NCBI RefSeq assembly: GCF_030253575.1
Contig: NC_080558.1
Span: 382,001 to 446,000 of the forward strand
Origin: Rhododendron vialii
Taxonomy: Eukaryota; Streptophyta; Magnoliopsida; Ericales; Ericaceae
Direction of reading: 5' to 3'
Length of the DNA stretch: 64,000 nt
Below, one piece after another: positions 24,180 through 35,311 of the stretch. Each line of letters starts with the position of its first letter. Position 1 is the stretch's first letter. The notes under the pieces were generated by a model. That model was not told the origin of the DNA, searched no databases, and saw only the letters and a list, made by a program, of their open reading frames with translations. A program made the translations under genes and the position numbers.

Positions 24180-24898
24180 CAAATCAAGTCAAATATTTTT
24201 TGCTTCGTTCCTGTTCAAATAGGTGGAATTATATTCTGCCTGACCAAAAAAAAAAAGGCGGAATTGAGTAGCAGTTATATGTGAAAGGGACTGAACTCAA
24301 AGGAACATTGCACCCAAAGTTTAGCTTGAATTTTTTATACATAATAATAAGGCAAGTGAGCTACTATATTGAGTTTAAAAAAAGTGGTCAAACTAGATTT
24401 GTTTATGTAACAAGTCAGAGCTTTTAACAAAAGAACACAGAGTTCGAACTCTAGTAACTTAATTCGATTATCTAGTCAAACACAAGAAACGAGCTTGAAC
24501 TTTGACTTTGTGGTTCTCAAGCATTGAACTCCGTAGTTTTCATATTTCTGGGGTACGTCCAGCAGAACTTGCAACTTGGTTTTGGTTTTCATGAATTTAA
24601 TTAACCAAAAAAAAAAAAAATTCAGGCCCCTAAAATAGGAAAAACTATTCAAGGCAATGAGATCTTCCAGTGTATTGTGTTGGTGTCTTAGGGAATAAAA
24701 TGACAAGTGGTGTGGAGCAAAGACAACAAAGAACAAAAATGGAACTTCAGAAACAAGAGCCATCATGTCTTCCATCCCATGCTATTAATGAATTGCCCAC
24801 ACAGAAACGTAGGGCATGGAAAAGAAGGGGAAAAAAAAAACCCCACAAATTTACAGAAATACTCCAAAAGAACTATTCACCATTCAATAGCGGATGGG

Positions 24899-27800
24899 CT
24901 AAGAAGCATACAGATTGGTATCATAGCATTTGACAGTTCCAACCAAAGCAAGGGCTTCTGTTAGTGCCATAAGAAGATACTCGGGATGGTCCTCAATTAG
25001 AGCAAGTCCATTTTGGGATTCCATTGAAGTTAGTATTCGTCCGACTATCTGAAGAAAAAAAATTACAAAAATGAATGACAAGAAAGTAAAACTCTAGCAC
25101 GTAGTGGAGTAATTGTATATGCCCGAAAAAAGAATAAAAGAAAGTAAATTATTGGTGAAATCCATTCATATCATGGCTGTATTTGGTCCAAGGCTTCATG
25201 GATGGATTTGCAAAGGACAAGGCAAAGGGGAATATGAAGTGAAAACCATTGGTTTCTAAATCATTCCATTCCCCTTGATGAATCCTCCAAAGAACCTTCA
25301 TCCAAACACAGCCTCATAGAGTTCAACAAGGTGAGCATGAACTGAGAAAAATAGTACGGACCTTCCTTGCATACCCACCATAGGCTACTCCACCGATTAA
25401 AGCATGCCGTGAACTAGATGAGTTCATGGGTATTGGTCCTTCCTCTGAGTTCATTAGCAAAAAAAGAGAAGGTTAATTGATAAAACAGAAGGTACACACA
25501 AGTACGAGGTTAGATGTTGAAAGTTATACTAGTAAGGGTTGCAACTTGGAAGAGTCCCTCTCTTTTCAGCCCATCAACCGTGTGAGCATTAGTACCACCC
25601 GCCAATTGAAGAAAACCTACCACATGAAAAGAATGTTACAGTTTGGAAAACCAAAATCCGACAAAGAATTAAATATTCTTGATAATGCCACACTGTATGC
25701 AAACCAAGGGGTCGATCCTTATCAGAAGCCAAGCGAACAGCGAAAGAAATCGCTTCCCTTGTGGCACCTCGCCCAATATCTCCACTCATGGGCCGACCAT
25801 CCAACTTTGGTAAATGCGACAACTTGTCAGTATTGTCAGTAAACTAAGAAGGTTCACAATAATGTCACGATGAAGATTGGAATACATGTTGAAGGCTACA
25901 TGTACCTGCCATAAATTGGAGCAGTGTAGATTGGGTTGCATAATCGAATACAGCATGTTCATTGACGATATGGTTGAATCCCCAATATGAGGCATGCTAA
26001 TCTAGAAAGGCTGAGAATTCAGTATACGTCCCCACAATTGTTAATATGACATCTACTTGGTTCACAAGTTGGGAAGTAAGCAATTATCTGCACTTACGGC
26101 TACAACCTTTACATATCCCATTGAATCTCCTAAACCAGTCCACAGTTCTTTGAAGGGCTCAGTTTTCCTGCGAACAAACATGGCCAAGTGGAGAATTTAG
26201 GTGATTATCGTCGACTAATTGTATTAAGGTAACTCATTTAAGTAAGGTGCTACTAGGAGCTTTTACCGAAATCATCATCGAGTTTTATGAAGCATTTTGT
26301 AGTATTTAATAGCTTCTCACGTCATCTAGAAGAGTTTATTACTTCACATTCTCAAAGTTCCATATATGGAAAGGCTCAAATCTTTATTACCAGCTCCATT
26401 CTATAGAGTACAGCTTCGACATCAGCCTACCTTCCACTTGTATGTATCTCTATAGCATCAACATCATCTCTTCTAAGAAGCTCAGCCGTAGCGGAAACAT
26501 CTCTTATATATGTTATAGCTCCTAGATAAATTCAACCAGGTTTCGGCAAATACAGAGAAATTAGAATGACATAACATCAATCTAACAGAGTATGAAGAGG
26601 TTTTGGTAAAACGCATAAAATTGCAGAATCTACCATCATTAAGGGGAAGACAAATTCGATATGATATAGAAGCCAACTTAGAAATAATTGAAGTCAAGTG
26701 AATGAAATACCCACTTATTTTGTCGTATGGACAAACTGGTAGGCAGCGACCACAGCCATAACAACGTTCAGTTATTACTCCACCCTGCATCCTTGTTTAC
26801 TACAAATGTTAGAATCGAAATAGTAAAGCAGAATGGAGATATATTTGGAAGCTGAATACTTGGCTTTTTGTGAAGGAAGTACCTTAAGTATACCAGCTGC
26901 ACCTTCCAGTGATATTGCATTAGCAGGACAAACAATCTCACAAGGTCTAGAACAATCCAACGGGCAATCGTTTGGATCAAATTCTGTTAAGATGGCAACA
27001 AGATGGCTCAGAATCAAAAGGCAACAAGTCACAAACCAGGTGAAGATGACCACTAAGGTGATTTGGTCTATAAGAGTGTTGAAAACAGTATGATTGAAGT
27101 TATGAGCTCTCTAACAGTGTAAGTCCATAGATTTGTGGTGCTTAACAATATCACAGCAGGTAAAAGATCATGAAAAAACCTCACCACTTGCACATTCATT
27201 ATGCTACTTGCACGCATTTGGCTTGTTTGGCATCCCTACGACATGGTATTGGCTTTTTTAGATATGAATGGTCAAAAACTTGCTCAATTGTATCCTTGGA
27301 TAAGTAGAATGTACCCTTCTCCTATGACTCCATATTAAGAAAAGCTATTTGCTAAAATGATAGTCTGACGACTCCTAGGAGTTATAATGGTCAGCTCATT
27401 CTCGTTTTACACCAACACTTCTCAATAGCTCCAATCTTTTGCATAATGATGATACAGGTACTGCTGTAAGCCTGTAACATCATAACAAAACATATACTCG
27501 AGTTTAACATACAACAATAAATGATGTGAATTTACCTGCTTTGCGGAAGTGAAGATCTTCATCATCATTTACACTGATCATAACCCAGGGCCTCCGTAGG
27601 GGTACAATCTCTTTAGCTGCTTCAATCCCTTCATTCACCGCACTCACCACTGACGCATCAGCCGCACAATCAATGCAATCAACTGCAACAAAACAATACA
27701 AATGAACTGAATTTTGAGATACCCAAAAAACCCGATTCAAAAGACTGCAAATTTCTACACAGTTTCACCTCCAGCCAGAGTGTAAACCAGTGAAAGATTC

Positions 27801-28220
27801 CGGATATCAACGGCATCCTAGAGAAAGAGAGAGAATACGGGTCAGGATTTTCAAACCATTCCATCCATGACAGTGGAAGCCCCCAAGAAAAATGAGGGTT
27901 TTTCTGGGTAAGGGTTTTAGAAATTACCTCGAAGCTGGCACCACATATGAGCTTGACCCAGTTGCCTCTTTGGAGGGATACGGGTGGTGGGGTCGCGATG
28001 GAAGGAATCCCAACTGTTTTCACGAGGTCTTTCACTTTCTGAAGGCATTTGTTGTTTCTGCTGCTGATTTTGTGTGGAGCTAGAAGATAAACAGAGCAAT
28101 AATATAATATTATACACGTGTTGGTACTTATGCAGAAAGAAAGAGGTACAAGAAGAAGAAGCTACCTTGGAGTTGCTGCTGTGGGGTAATTGAAGCAGAG
28201 CAAGAGAAGCTCATAGCCAT
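24899..28220 (-). CDS. LdpA-like 4Fe-4S protein
   Basis: Thirteen minus-strand exons: 28220-28166, 28079-27928, 27817-27769, 27682-27536, 26983-26883, 26784-26715, 26521-26431, 26167-26098, 26001-25906, 25822-25705, 25616-25546, 25442-25362 and 25048-24899. They give 416 residues with closed phases. The N-terminus (MAMSFSCSASITPQQQ) is Ser/Gln-rich and may be a plastid transit peptide. Then come NWVKLICGASFE, IRNLSLVYTLAG and VDCIDCAADA, followed by two iron-sulphur motifs: C-x3-C-x3-C-x3-C at 141-153 and C-x2-C-x2-C-x3-C at 176-186 (CYGCGRCLPVCP). The C-terminal half includes LDGRPMSGDIGRG and LQLAGGTNAHTVDGL. This matches cyanobacterial LdpA, a redox-sensitive protein that affects clock period with light. 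The plant role is unknown to me. The exon 11/12 junction (25546/25442) is the least certain. Confidence 0.85.
25175..25313. mobile_element. Small MITE in an LdpA-like intron
   Basis: The ends GGCTGTATTTGG and CCAAACACAGCC pair, and TCAT flanks both sides (25171-25174 and 25314-25317). About 139 bp, within the last intron. The superfamily is not assignable from these ends. Confidence 0.6.
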
Positions 28221-28575
28221 CCCAACGGCAATTGGGTATAGGAAGAGATTTTATTCGGGAGAAAAAAGGCAACTCAGAACGGGAGCCGAGTCCCTGCACT
28301 GCCCAAAAGGGCTGGAAAGTGCAGTGGTTACTTTGTTTGGATAGCGTTTTCAAAAAAAATTCTCAAATTCAAAAAACATTCATTACCCTTATTTTCAGTT
28401 ACTATTATCTATATCTTCGATCATTATTTTTATTTCTATCTCTATCTCTTTCTAATTATTATTCATACTTTTAATCATTACTCTCATTTACTCTCCACTT
28501 ATAACCTTACAAAATTTTCAAAAATTTCTCAAAAACTTATCAAAATACAATGTAAATCTTGGAGCAGCAGTACCC
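28221..28575. other. LdpA-like 5' flank
   Basis: This is the upstream region of the minus-strand LdpA-like gene. It is AT- and CT-rich, with no clear TATA box. The end near 28540-28575 (ACAATGTAAATCTTGGAGC) matches the unit of the tandem array at 37954-38190. That array was therefore contiguous with it before the foldback element inserted. Confidence 0.5.
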
Positions 28576-29501
28576 GAGAAATTATTCACTGCCCTTGGGG
28601 CAACACGTCAGCTCTTGCCCTTGAGCTTTTCTGGCTTTCCTTTCCACACTTTTTCCCCCCGGCTCTCCCCCAGTCCCTAAAACGTTACCGTTTTATTTTT
28701 AAAAAAAAATTCAAAACCATCAATTTACAATTCTATGAAACAAAAACGTAATTATGAGAGCCTTAGAGTCAAAATTTAACTATGTCTCTTTAAAATAATA
28801 CGATCAAAATAAAAATATCCGCACACCCGTTTAAATGGATTAAAAATTGAAGCACTTAATTTTTTAATTATATTTTTTAATATATAAATGGTAATTGCTT
28901 AAATTTTCACTCCGTTTATCGATGTAAAGATCTTGTTATTCTGATTATATTGACAAGATCTTTGCACTGATTCAAATGGAGTAAAAATTTGAACACTTAA
29001 TTTTTTGAGACTATTTATATATTTAAAAATATGGTTAAAAAATTAAATGCTTCAATTTTTAATCCATTTGAACGGGTGTGAAGATTTTATTATTTTAGCG
29101 GAAAGCTTTTTTCTTTTGATTCAGAGAACTTGAGTAGGTCGTTCTGCTAAATAAGTCAAGTGATTTTATTTTTTTTGTCTTTATTCAAATTTTTTTATGA
29201 CTTAGACTTGTTTGAAACCGTTTATATATTAAAAAATATAGTTAAAAAATTAAATGCTTCAATTTTTAATCCGTTTGAACGGGTGTTCAGATATTTTTAT
29301 TCTGATCATATTATTCTAAAGAGACATAGTTAAATTTTGACTCTAAGGCTCTCATAATTACGTTTCTGTTTCATAGGATTGCAATGTTTTGAATTTTTTT
29401 TTTAAAAATAAAACGGTAACGTTTTAGGGACTGTGGGGAGAGTCAGGGCAAAAAGTGTGGAAAGGACAGCCAGGAAAGCTCAAGGGCAAGAGCTGACGTG
29501 T

Positions 29502-32111
29502 TGTAAAGACCCGTATTTTAGGCCTATATTTTTTTTTTTTTTTTTATATAATTGTGCGGCTTGTCGAGATAAACGGTGTGGATATATGGAATGACGTATT
29601 TGTGGAAGGATATAAAGGTAAATAGATGAGAGGTGCATGTGTGAGTGTGTGGTGTGAGGGCATGGGATTATTTCCCCCACCTCTATTATTCCCAGAGGAA
29701 TGCTTTCCTCTTTCTCATTTCTATCTCTCGGCTCTCTCTCTAACTCTCACATATCTCTCTCTCGGCTCTCCTCCACTCCCACTCAAAATCAACTCCAATC
29801 AACCTCCACTCTCAAAACTCATGAAGATTGACCTCCATTCCACCCTCCGTACGTGGTCTTGAGCGTGTATTCAGTTGGGTCTAGCTCGGAGAGGAGTATT
29901 CAACTGATTTTGAGGTTCCGGAAGCTAGGGCTTACTCAAATTGCGTGGGTTTCGCTTCCCGACTTGAGGTAGGAAATTCTACCTCTCTTTATATGTTTTG
30001 TGAGTGATTTGGTACATGAATCGTGCTTGTAATGTCGTATTTAAGTTTGGATTGAAAATTCGTAGTTGCTGTCAGAATTGTCTGTTTTTCCTGGTTTCCT
30101 ACCGGTAGGCCCGTCCCTTCTACCGGTAGAACGTTGTTACTTTACCAGAAAATCGATTCCCTACCGGTAGGAACTCTTCACCTACCGGTAGAACGATTGA
30201 GAAATTCCTTCGTAACCAGCTCAAACGTACAGCAGCAGCTCAAAAGCTGCTCAACGTATCGAACTTCTACCGGTAGGAATTTATTGCCTACCGGTAGGTC
30301 ACGCTCGAATTTGAATGTCGACCTTTCTGTTTTCAAGTTCTACCGGTAGGACTTGCTTGCCTACCGGTAGGTTGCGTGAATTGGAGTTTCTACCGGTAGG
30401 ACTTGTTCACCTACCGGTAGGTCTAGGTTTTACCGGAATGTTAGCCTTTCTGTTTTCAAGTTCTACCGGTAGGACTTGCTTGCCTACCGGTAGGAGACTA
30501 GAAGTTTCACCTGCTTTCACCTGCTTATTTGAGCTGCTGCAGTATCTTTCAGCTGCTTTCCTATATCCTTCAACTCGTATGTCGAAGTTTTTCTTTGACT
30601 CTTATGAGTTTGTTTACGCATCATTCCAAGTGTTTTGGTGAGTATTACTCGTTCCTCACTTAGAGTGGCATTCAATGGACTAGAGTGAACATGTCTAGGG
30701 ATTTGATGAGTAGTTTTGCAATCCGTTTTCTCTCTTAACTCGTAAGATTCTTAGATTCCCACAGTGCATGCTTTTACAGACTCCGAGTATAGAAACTAGA
30801 TAATCGGGCATCGTAGAGTCTAGTCGTGGGTTGATATGTGGTATGCGAAGGTACGGGGGTGTACTTAGGGGTACGGTGAGGACGTGTGTATTTGAGTATA
30901 TGCGATATGGTAGATTGTTGGTCTTATAATACCATGCGATTGATTAAATGGTCTTTGGATTTAATTGAATGAATGGATGTTTGTGAAATGGGAAGCGGAA
31001 TGAAAGTGAATAACTAATGGACAGAGTATTGTAGGAATTTATGTATGGGCTTAGTACGTCATGTAAGATGCGGGTATGTAAACAAAAGAGGAGGCATGAA
31101 CATGTATATTTGTGGAGTCACATATTGACTAATTAAAATTCAGTGGTATAACCGTTAAAGGGATGATGAAATTGATTATGAAATGATGTCGATTGTGAAA
31201 AGTGTGAAAGGTGACCCAAGTGGTCGTTATTGAGGGAAAAGACTCGGGGTGACCCTGCGCTCGAGGGAACTAGACCCGAGGTGACCCAACTGATTCATAT
31301 TATTGGAGGAAAAGACTTGGGGTGACCCTGCGCTCGAGGGAACTAGACCCAAGGTGACCCCACCCGATTATTGTTATTGAGGGAAAAGACTCGGGGTGAC
31401 CCTGCGCTCGAGGGAACTAGACCCGAGGTGACCCTAGTGATTATTTGATGGGAAATACCGGATTAAAGGAAAAGAAAGGTTTTGCAATTAAGGGATTTAA
31501 TGAAGATCAATGTGGACACGAGAAAGATTGTACTATCATACGGAGAATAATAAGATGTTTTGATTTGATTATAGATAAGTGTGAGATGACATGAGTTTAA
31601 TAATGTAACTAGTTAAAGAAGTAAACGGCTAGTGACATTGATGTGAAGTCTAGGACTCTTAGGCGATAATTCGCAGCTTGTTGGTAGTCATTTGTGGTAT
31701 AGGCGTATCTGTCAGTACTCATTCATTCTCGGTGCATGGTTCATTCAAATTGCATATAGCTTGAGTTTAGAATTTTCTACTGGGCTAGTGTAGCTCAACC
31801 AAATCTTTCTTTTCAGGTTCTGATGCCCGTCAATAGATTGCATGCATTGTGTGCTTGACAGTAAAAGGCTTTTGGAAGCTGACTTCACTGGTTTTTTCGT
31901 CATCTTTGTGAAGATCTCATTTTGTTAAAGGTGGTTTTGTAACTAATTATTACTGAATTTTCTTTTGACTAAAGTTGTAATTATCTAAACTTAAGGACTT
32001 GTTTGTAAATTAAACAGGTGGGAAACTCATTTGGGTAACGTATATGATATGCGAGGTTTCTCTTTTATTGAAATGTATTACTTTATTATGTTGAAAATCG
32101 AGGGCGTGACA
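29502..32111 (+). repeat. 5' LTR of the gypsy element
   Basis: 2,610 bp, starting TGTAAAGACCCG and ending GGGCGTGACA. It contains a T-run, twelve copies of the palindrome CTACCGGTAG at 30099-30493, and three tandem units of 70-74 bp at 31211-31434 built around GGTGACCCTGCGCTCGAGGG. Confidence 0.95.
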
Positions 32112-32372
32112 ACTTGGTATCAGAGCATAAGTTTAGAACACCTCGAGACCGTGGGGAGACTTTTAGTCTCATGGGTTCAAACATCGCTGCATCTTTTTAC
32201 AAAATCACATGTGTGCTTGCATGAAGAGTCAGTATGTCGACGTGACATTGCATATATATATCACAATAGAGTGGCATAAAGTTGTTGAATTCGGTTGGAA
32301 AGGTTGGAGACCTGTAGCACACGATTAGGTGGCTAATGTTGATGATTTCATTTCTTATGCTTCCATAGTAGG

Positions 32373-32909
32373 ATGTTTTCGAGACGTGGAGATAGGTGTG
32401 GTGAGACCAGGGATCGTGAGCACCAGGGCTGTAGTGCAAATGGGGAGAATGAAGTGAGTCAATGTACCAGGGATGAAGCGATGTTTCCTGAGATTGTTGA
32501 GTGCGGGAAAGGTGTCGAGACACTGGAAGGTGCGCAAGGTGGTGTGAATGTGGGAGAAACTAGGCATCGAGTCGTTAGCACAAGATCATCTTCAGAGGGT
32601 GTTGAGAGTTCAGGAAGGAAGAAACCTAGAGTATCAGATCACTTTATTCAGGACCAGCAGGGCTTTAAGCCACCTCTTTATATCGGGACTCCAAGAGCTC
32701 TTCTCAAGTGTCAGACTGTGTGTTATCGATGTCGTCAGCTTGGTCATATTTGTTCTCAATGTCCATGGTGTGGGGGATCTTGTTATACTTGCGGTGAACG
32801 TGGCCACATGGCAAGGAATTGTCCTCGGGAATTAGGAGTACCTGGTGAGTCGAGCTCAATGCAGCAGGAAACACATACGTCGAAACAACAGATGCAGTTC
32901 CGCCACTAA
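32373..32909 (+). CDS. Truncated Gag with two zinc knuckles
   Basis: A 178-codon frame just downstream of the primer-binding site. It encodes a charged N-terminus (MFSRRGDRCGETRDREHQ) and two CCHC knuckles of C-x2-C-x4-H-x4-C form: Cys117-Cys130 (CYRCRQLGHICSQC) and Cys137-Cys150 (CYTCGERGHMARNC). These knuckles bind retroelement RNA in Gag. The capsid region normally found before them is missing, and no protease follows in frame. It may be a degenerate leftover; the start at 32373 is simply the first ATG of the frame. Confidence 0.65.
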   Translation: MFSRRGDRCGETRDREHQGCSANGENEVSQCTRDEAMFPEIVECGKGVETLEGAQGGVNVGETRHRVVSTRSSSEGVESSGRKKPRVSDHFIQDQQGFKPPLYIGTPRALLKCQTVCYRCRQLGHICSQCPWCGGSCYTCGERGHMARNCPRELGVPGESSSMQQETHTSKQQMQFRH

Positions 32910-35311
32910 ACTACCCCCCCCCCCCATTCTCTAACTCTTAGAAGCGTCACTTGTTTGAGGTATCAATTATTCCTAGTTGTTCTACTCATTCTCTACAATA
33001 CTTTTGATTTGGAAGCATTTCACTCATTGAGAATCTCATTCTTTTTCATGTTTGGAATCGAAAATAAGAAATCTTGGTCCACGCGTGTTGAGAAATATCG
33101 ATAGATCATATTTGCCGAGATTAGAGGTTAATCATTCCATATTGAAGTGTTGCCTTCAACCTCATTAAATTGCTTATATCGAGATTTGATTTGATTTGGA
33201 CAGGGATTGGTTGTATCCATGATGATTGCTGACATCTCAAATGTGATTTTAGAAGAGTTGTCCCTTTTATTACCATCCTTTATTGGCCAAGCTGAATATT
33301 GTTAGAATTGCATCGTAATTTATTCTTCTGTGAAATCCAGCGTGTAGATGACCGGTTATAATTCTTAGTATTTGAGTCAATTGTCATGCGATCCCTTCCT
33401 AGCTTTTCTTGGGCATATTTAAATTCTTGTAGCGAAGTATCTTATGACACGGTTGCTATCAAATTCGACAAGTGTTTCTCGTTCCCTATTCAAGGTTTTA
33501 TTTTGACATCATCCTGCTTGGGATAAATTTTCATTGGTCAGTTTAGATTTCCTTGATGTGATTATCATTTCCATCGTTTGCTTGTAATCGGTATTCCATA
33601 TGAGTATTTAATTTGCAACATCAATCTATTGAACCCAACCTTTGGCTATGTACCGTATGAAATACAAATTCGTTAGCACTATCAAAAATTTAGACCTTGT
33701 TCCCACTATTGTTTGCTTGGGCCATCATCCATTTTGATCCCATGACTAAGAAGTCATATGATTTGAACTCATATCCTCTTTGTATCTATTTGTTTGCCCT
33801 TGCCTATTTGGTTGGTTCGAATTTCCATTGTTGGAGTCAAATCTTGTGGTGACATATCTATTGATGTCTATTCATTGACACCGTTCAATACAAATTCAAT
33901 TGTGGAAATTACTTTCAGTGGTATTTTACTCTGTCGTGGTTCCTCGATTCTGGAGGCACATGATTCATCTTGTGATGCTTAGTCTCAAATTGTTGAAAGT
34001 TCTACTCATTTCTAGTATGGGAAATTTCCTATTTTGGATCAATTGGTTTGCGAGAGATCAGTCTCATTACCTAGTACTTATTCTTAATATCGAAATCTTT
34101 CGTTTGAAAAAAAAAAAAAAAAAAAAAAAAAAAAACGTTATCCGTTGACTCCTCTGACTTGTAGAGCAATAAGAGAGTTATGATCAGTCATTTCAAATTT
34201 CTTGGGTTATCATAAAAAGGTATTTTGAATTGTTGCCAAACCGCCCTGAAGACTCCACGTGTTCTTTGAATTTCGGATGCCTCGTTACCATTCTTCTAAT
34301 TCTTGACTAACGTTGCTTGAGTTTTGTAGCTTATTCGTTTCGTTTGAGATGACAAACCGAATCCTTCTCGTAATATAGAATGACCCAACCTAGAGTGAAA
34401 ATTTGGTGCGACTTTTAGAAGAATTGGCTTGTGTTATGGACCCGCTAAAACAATTGATTTGATTCGCCAACGATATTTGGAAGCTCGAGGGAGAATGACC
34501 GAAAAGAGAAAGGTAAAGATCGTCAAAGATTGCTCACTGCGGAGGGCTGACCAAAGGATTGTGTTGACCGTCGACGTCACCCAATGTTATTTGAAGAAGG
34601 GAAGTCATGAATTTCGTAAAGCGTACTTGCGTTGGGGTTTGTCTCGTTTTGGGCAAAAAGGAAGCGTTCACCAAAAAGATAGTTTAAGTGTCGGGCACTA
34701 TGTGCGTGTTTTGGGATACCCAGGCGACAACCGGTGAAATCCACTTGGAAGAGGCGCTTGATCACCGCCCATTCTAGATGGAAGTCTCGGGAAGTCAAAT
34801 GGATTATCTGATTATACTTAGGAGGTAAGATCTCCATGGTGAGATAGATAATTGTGTATAGGATTTGTATAATAAAGAAAAGTTTAGAAACTGTGAACCG
34901 TTTGACGTTGCCGCCTAACTTTTTCAAAATATATGACGCATTCTGTATACGGAGATTGAGGAGGTATGAAATAAATCCATTGCATGTGTTAGAAAGGTCC
35001 GAAATTGAATTAGAAGTTCAAGTGTCCTATGATGAGAAACCGATGCGTACCGTAGACTCGTGTAATCCATTGTTGAAAGGTAAGCCGATGTTGTTAGTGC
35101 ATGGTTACGTGGAAATGGGGGTACGAAGTTCGAAAGATATACGCGTGTTTGTTGTGGTTTGCTTGATATGAATCTAGACATAGACTTTGATGGTAATTGA
35201 ATTGTTGTATAATGGATAGTGTTACAGTTGGAGTATGTTGATGTGATGCTTGGCATGATTAGGCTTGCCTTATCTAATTTCGAGGACGAAATTTCTTTAA
35301 GGAGGGTAGGG
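32910..35311 (+). pseudogene. Decayed pol interior of the gypsy element
   Basis: No continuous pol frame exists. Traces include an FDIILLGINF string near 33505 resembling the gypsy protease FDVILGMDW motif, and a HVLERSEIELEVQVSYDEKP string near 34990 resembling the integrase C-terminal tail. Homopolymers occur at 32917 (C-run) and 34108-34134 (A-run). RT and RNase H motifs were not found. Confidence 0.6.

Larger units (their letters stand above)
22070..24665 (+). repeat. Tandem duplication carrying two U2 genes
   Basis: Unit A is about 22070-23345 and unit B about 23346-24665. Both contain, in order, a CCCACTCTTCAA-AGATAATGAAGC block, a stretch ending ATGCTCAAACTATA, a GGGCCAAACCCC block, the U2 promoter and U2 gene, then a tail with GCAGAACTTG and AGGAAAAACTATTCAAGGCA. 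The U2 start sites are 1,133 bp apart. Flanks have diverged with many indels while the U2 coding parts have stayed similar, which suggests selection on the RNA. Edges are approximate. Confidence 0.8.

Noticed and set aside
29099-29200. Central part of the 28.6-kb foldback as a gene
   Set aside because: No open frame or motif; AT-rich and flanked by paired arms.
30099-30493. CRISPR-like array
   Set aside because: The repeat is only 10 bp, palindromic, unevenly spaced and inside a plant LTR; there is no CRISPR context.
30134-30641. Open frames in the gypsy LTR (for example SSTGRTCLPTGRL repeats)
   Set aside because: The repeated peptide arises from the palindrome array; the same frames occur in both LTRs and match no protein.
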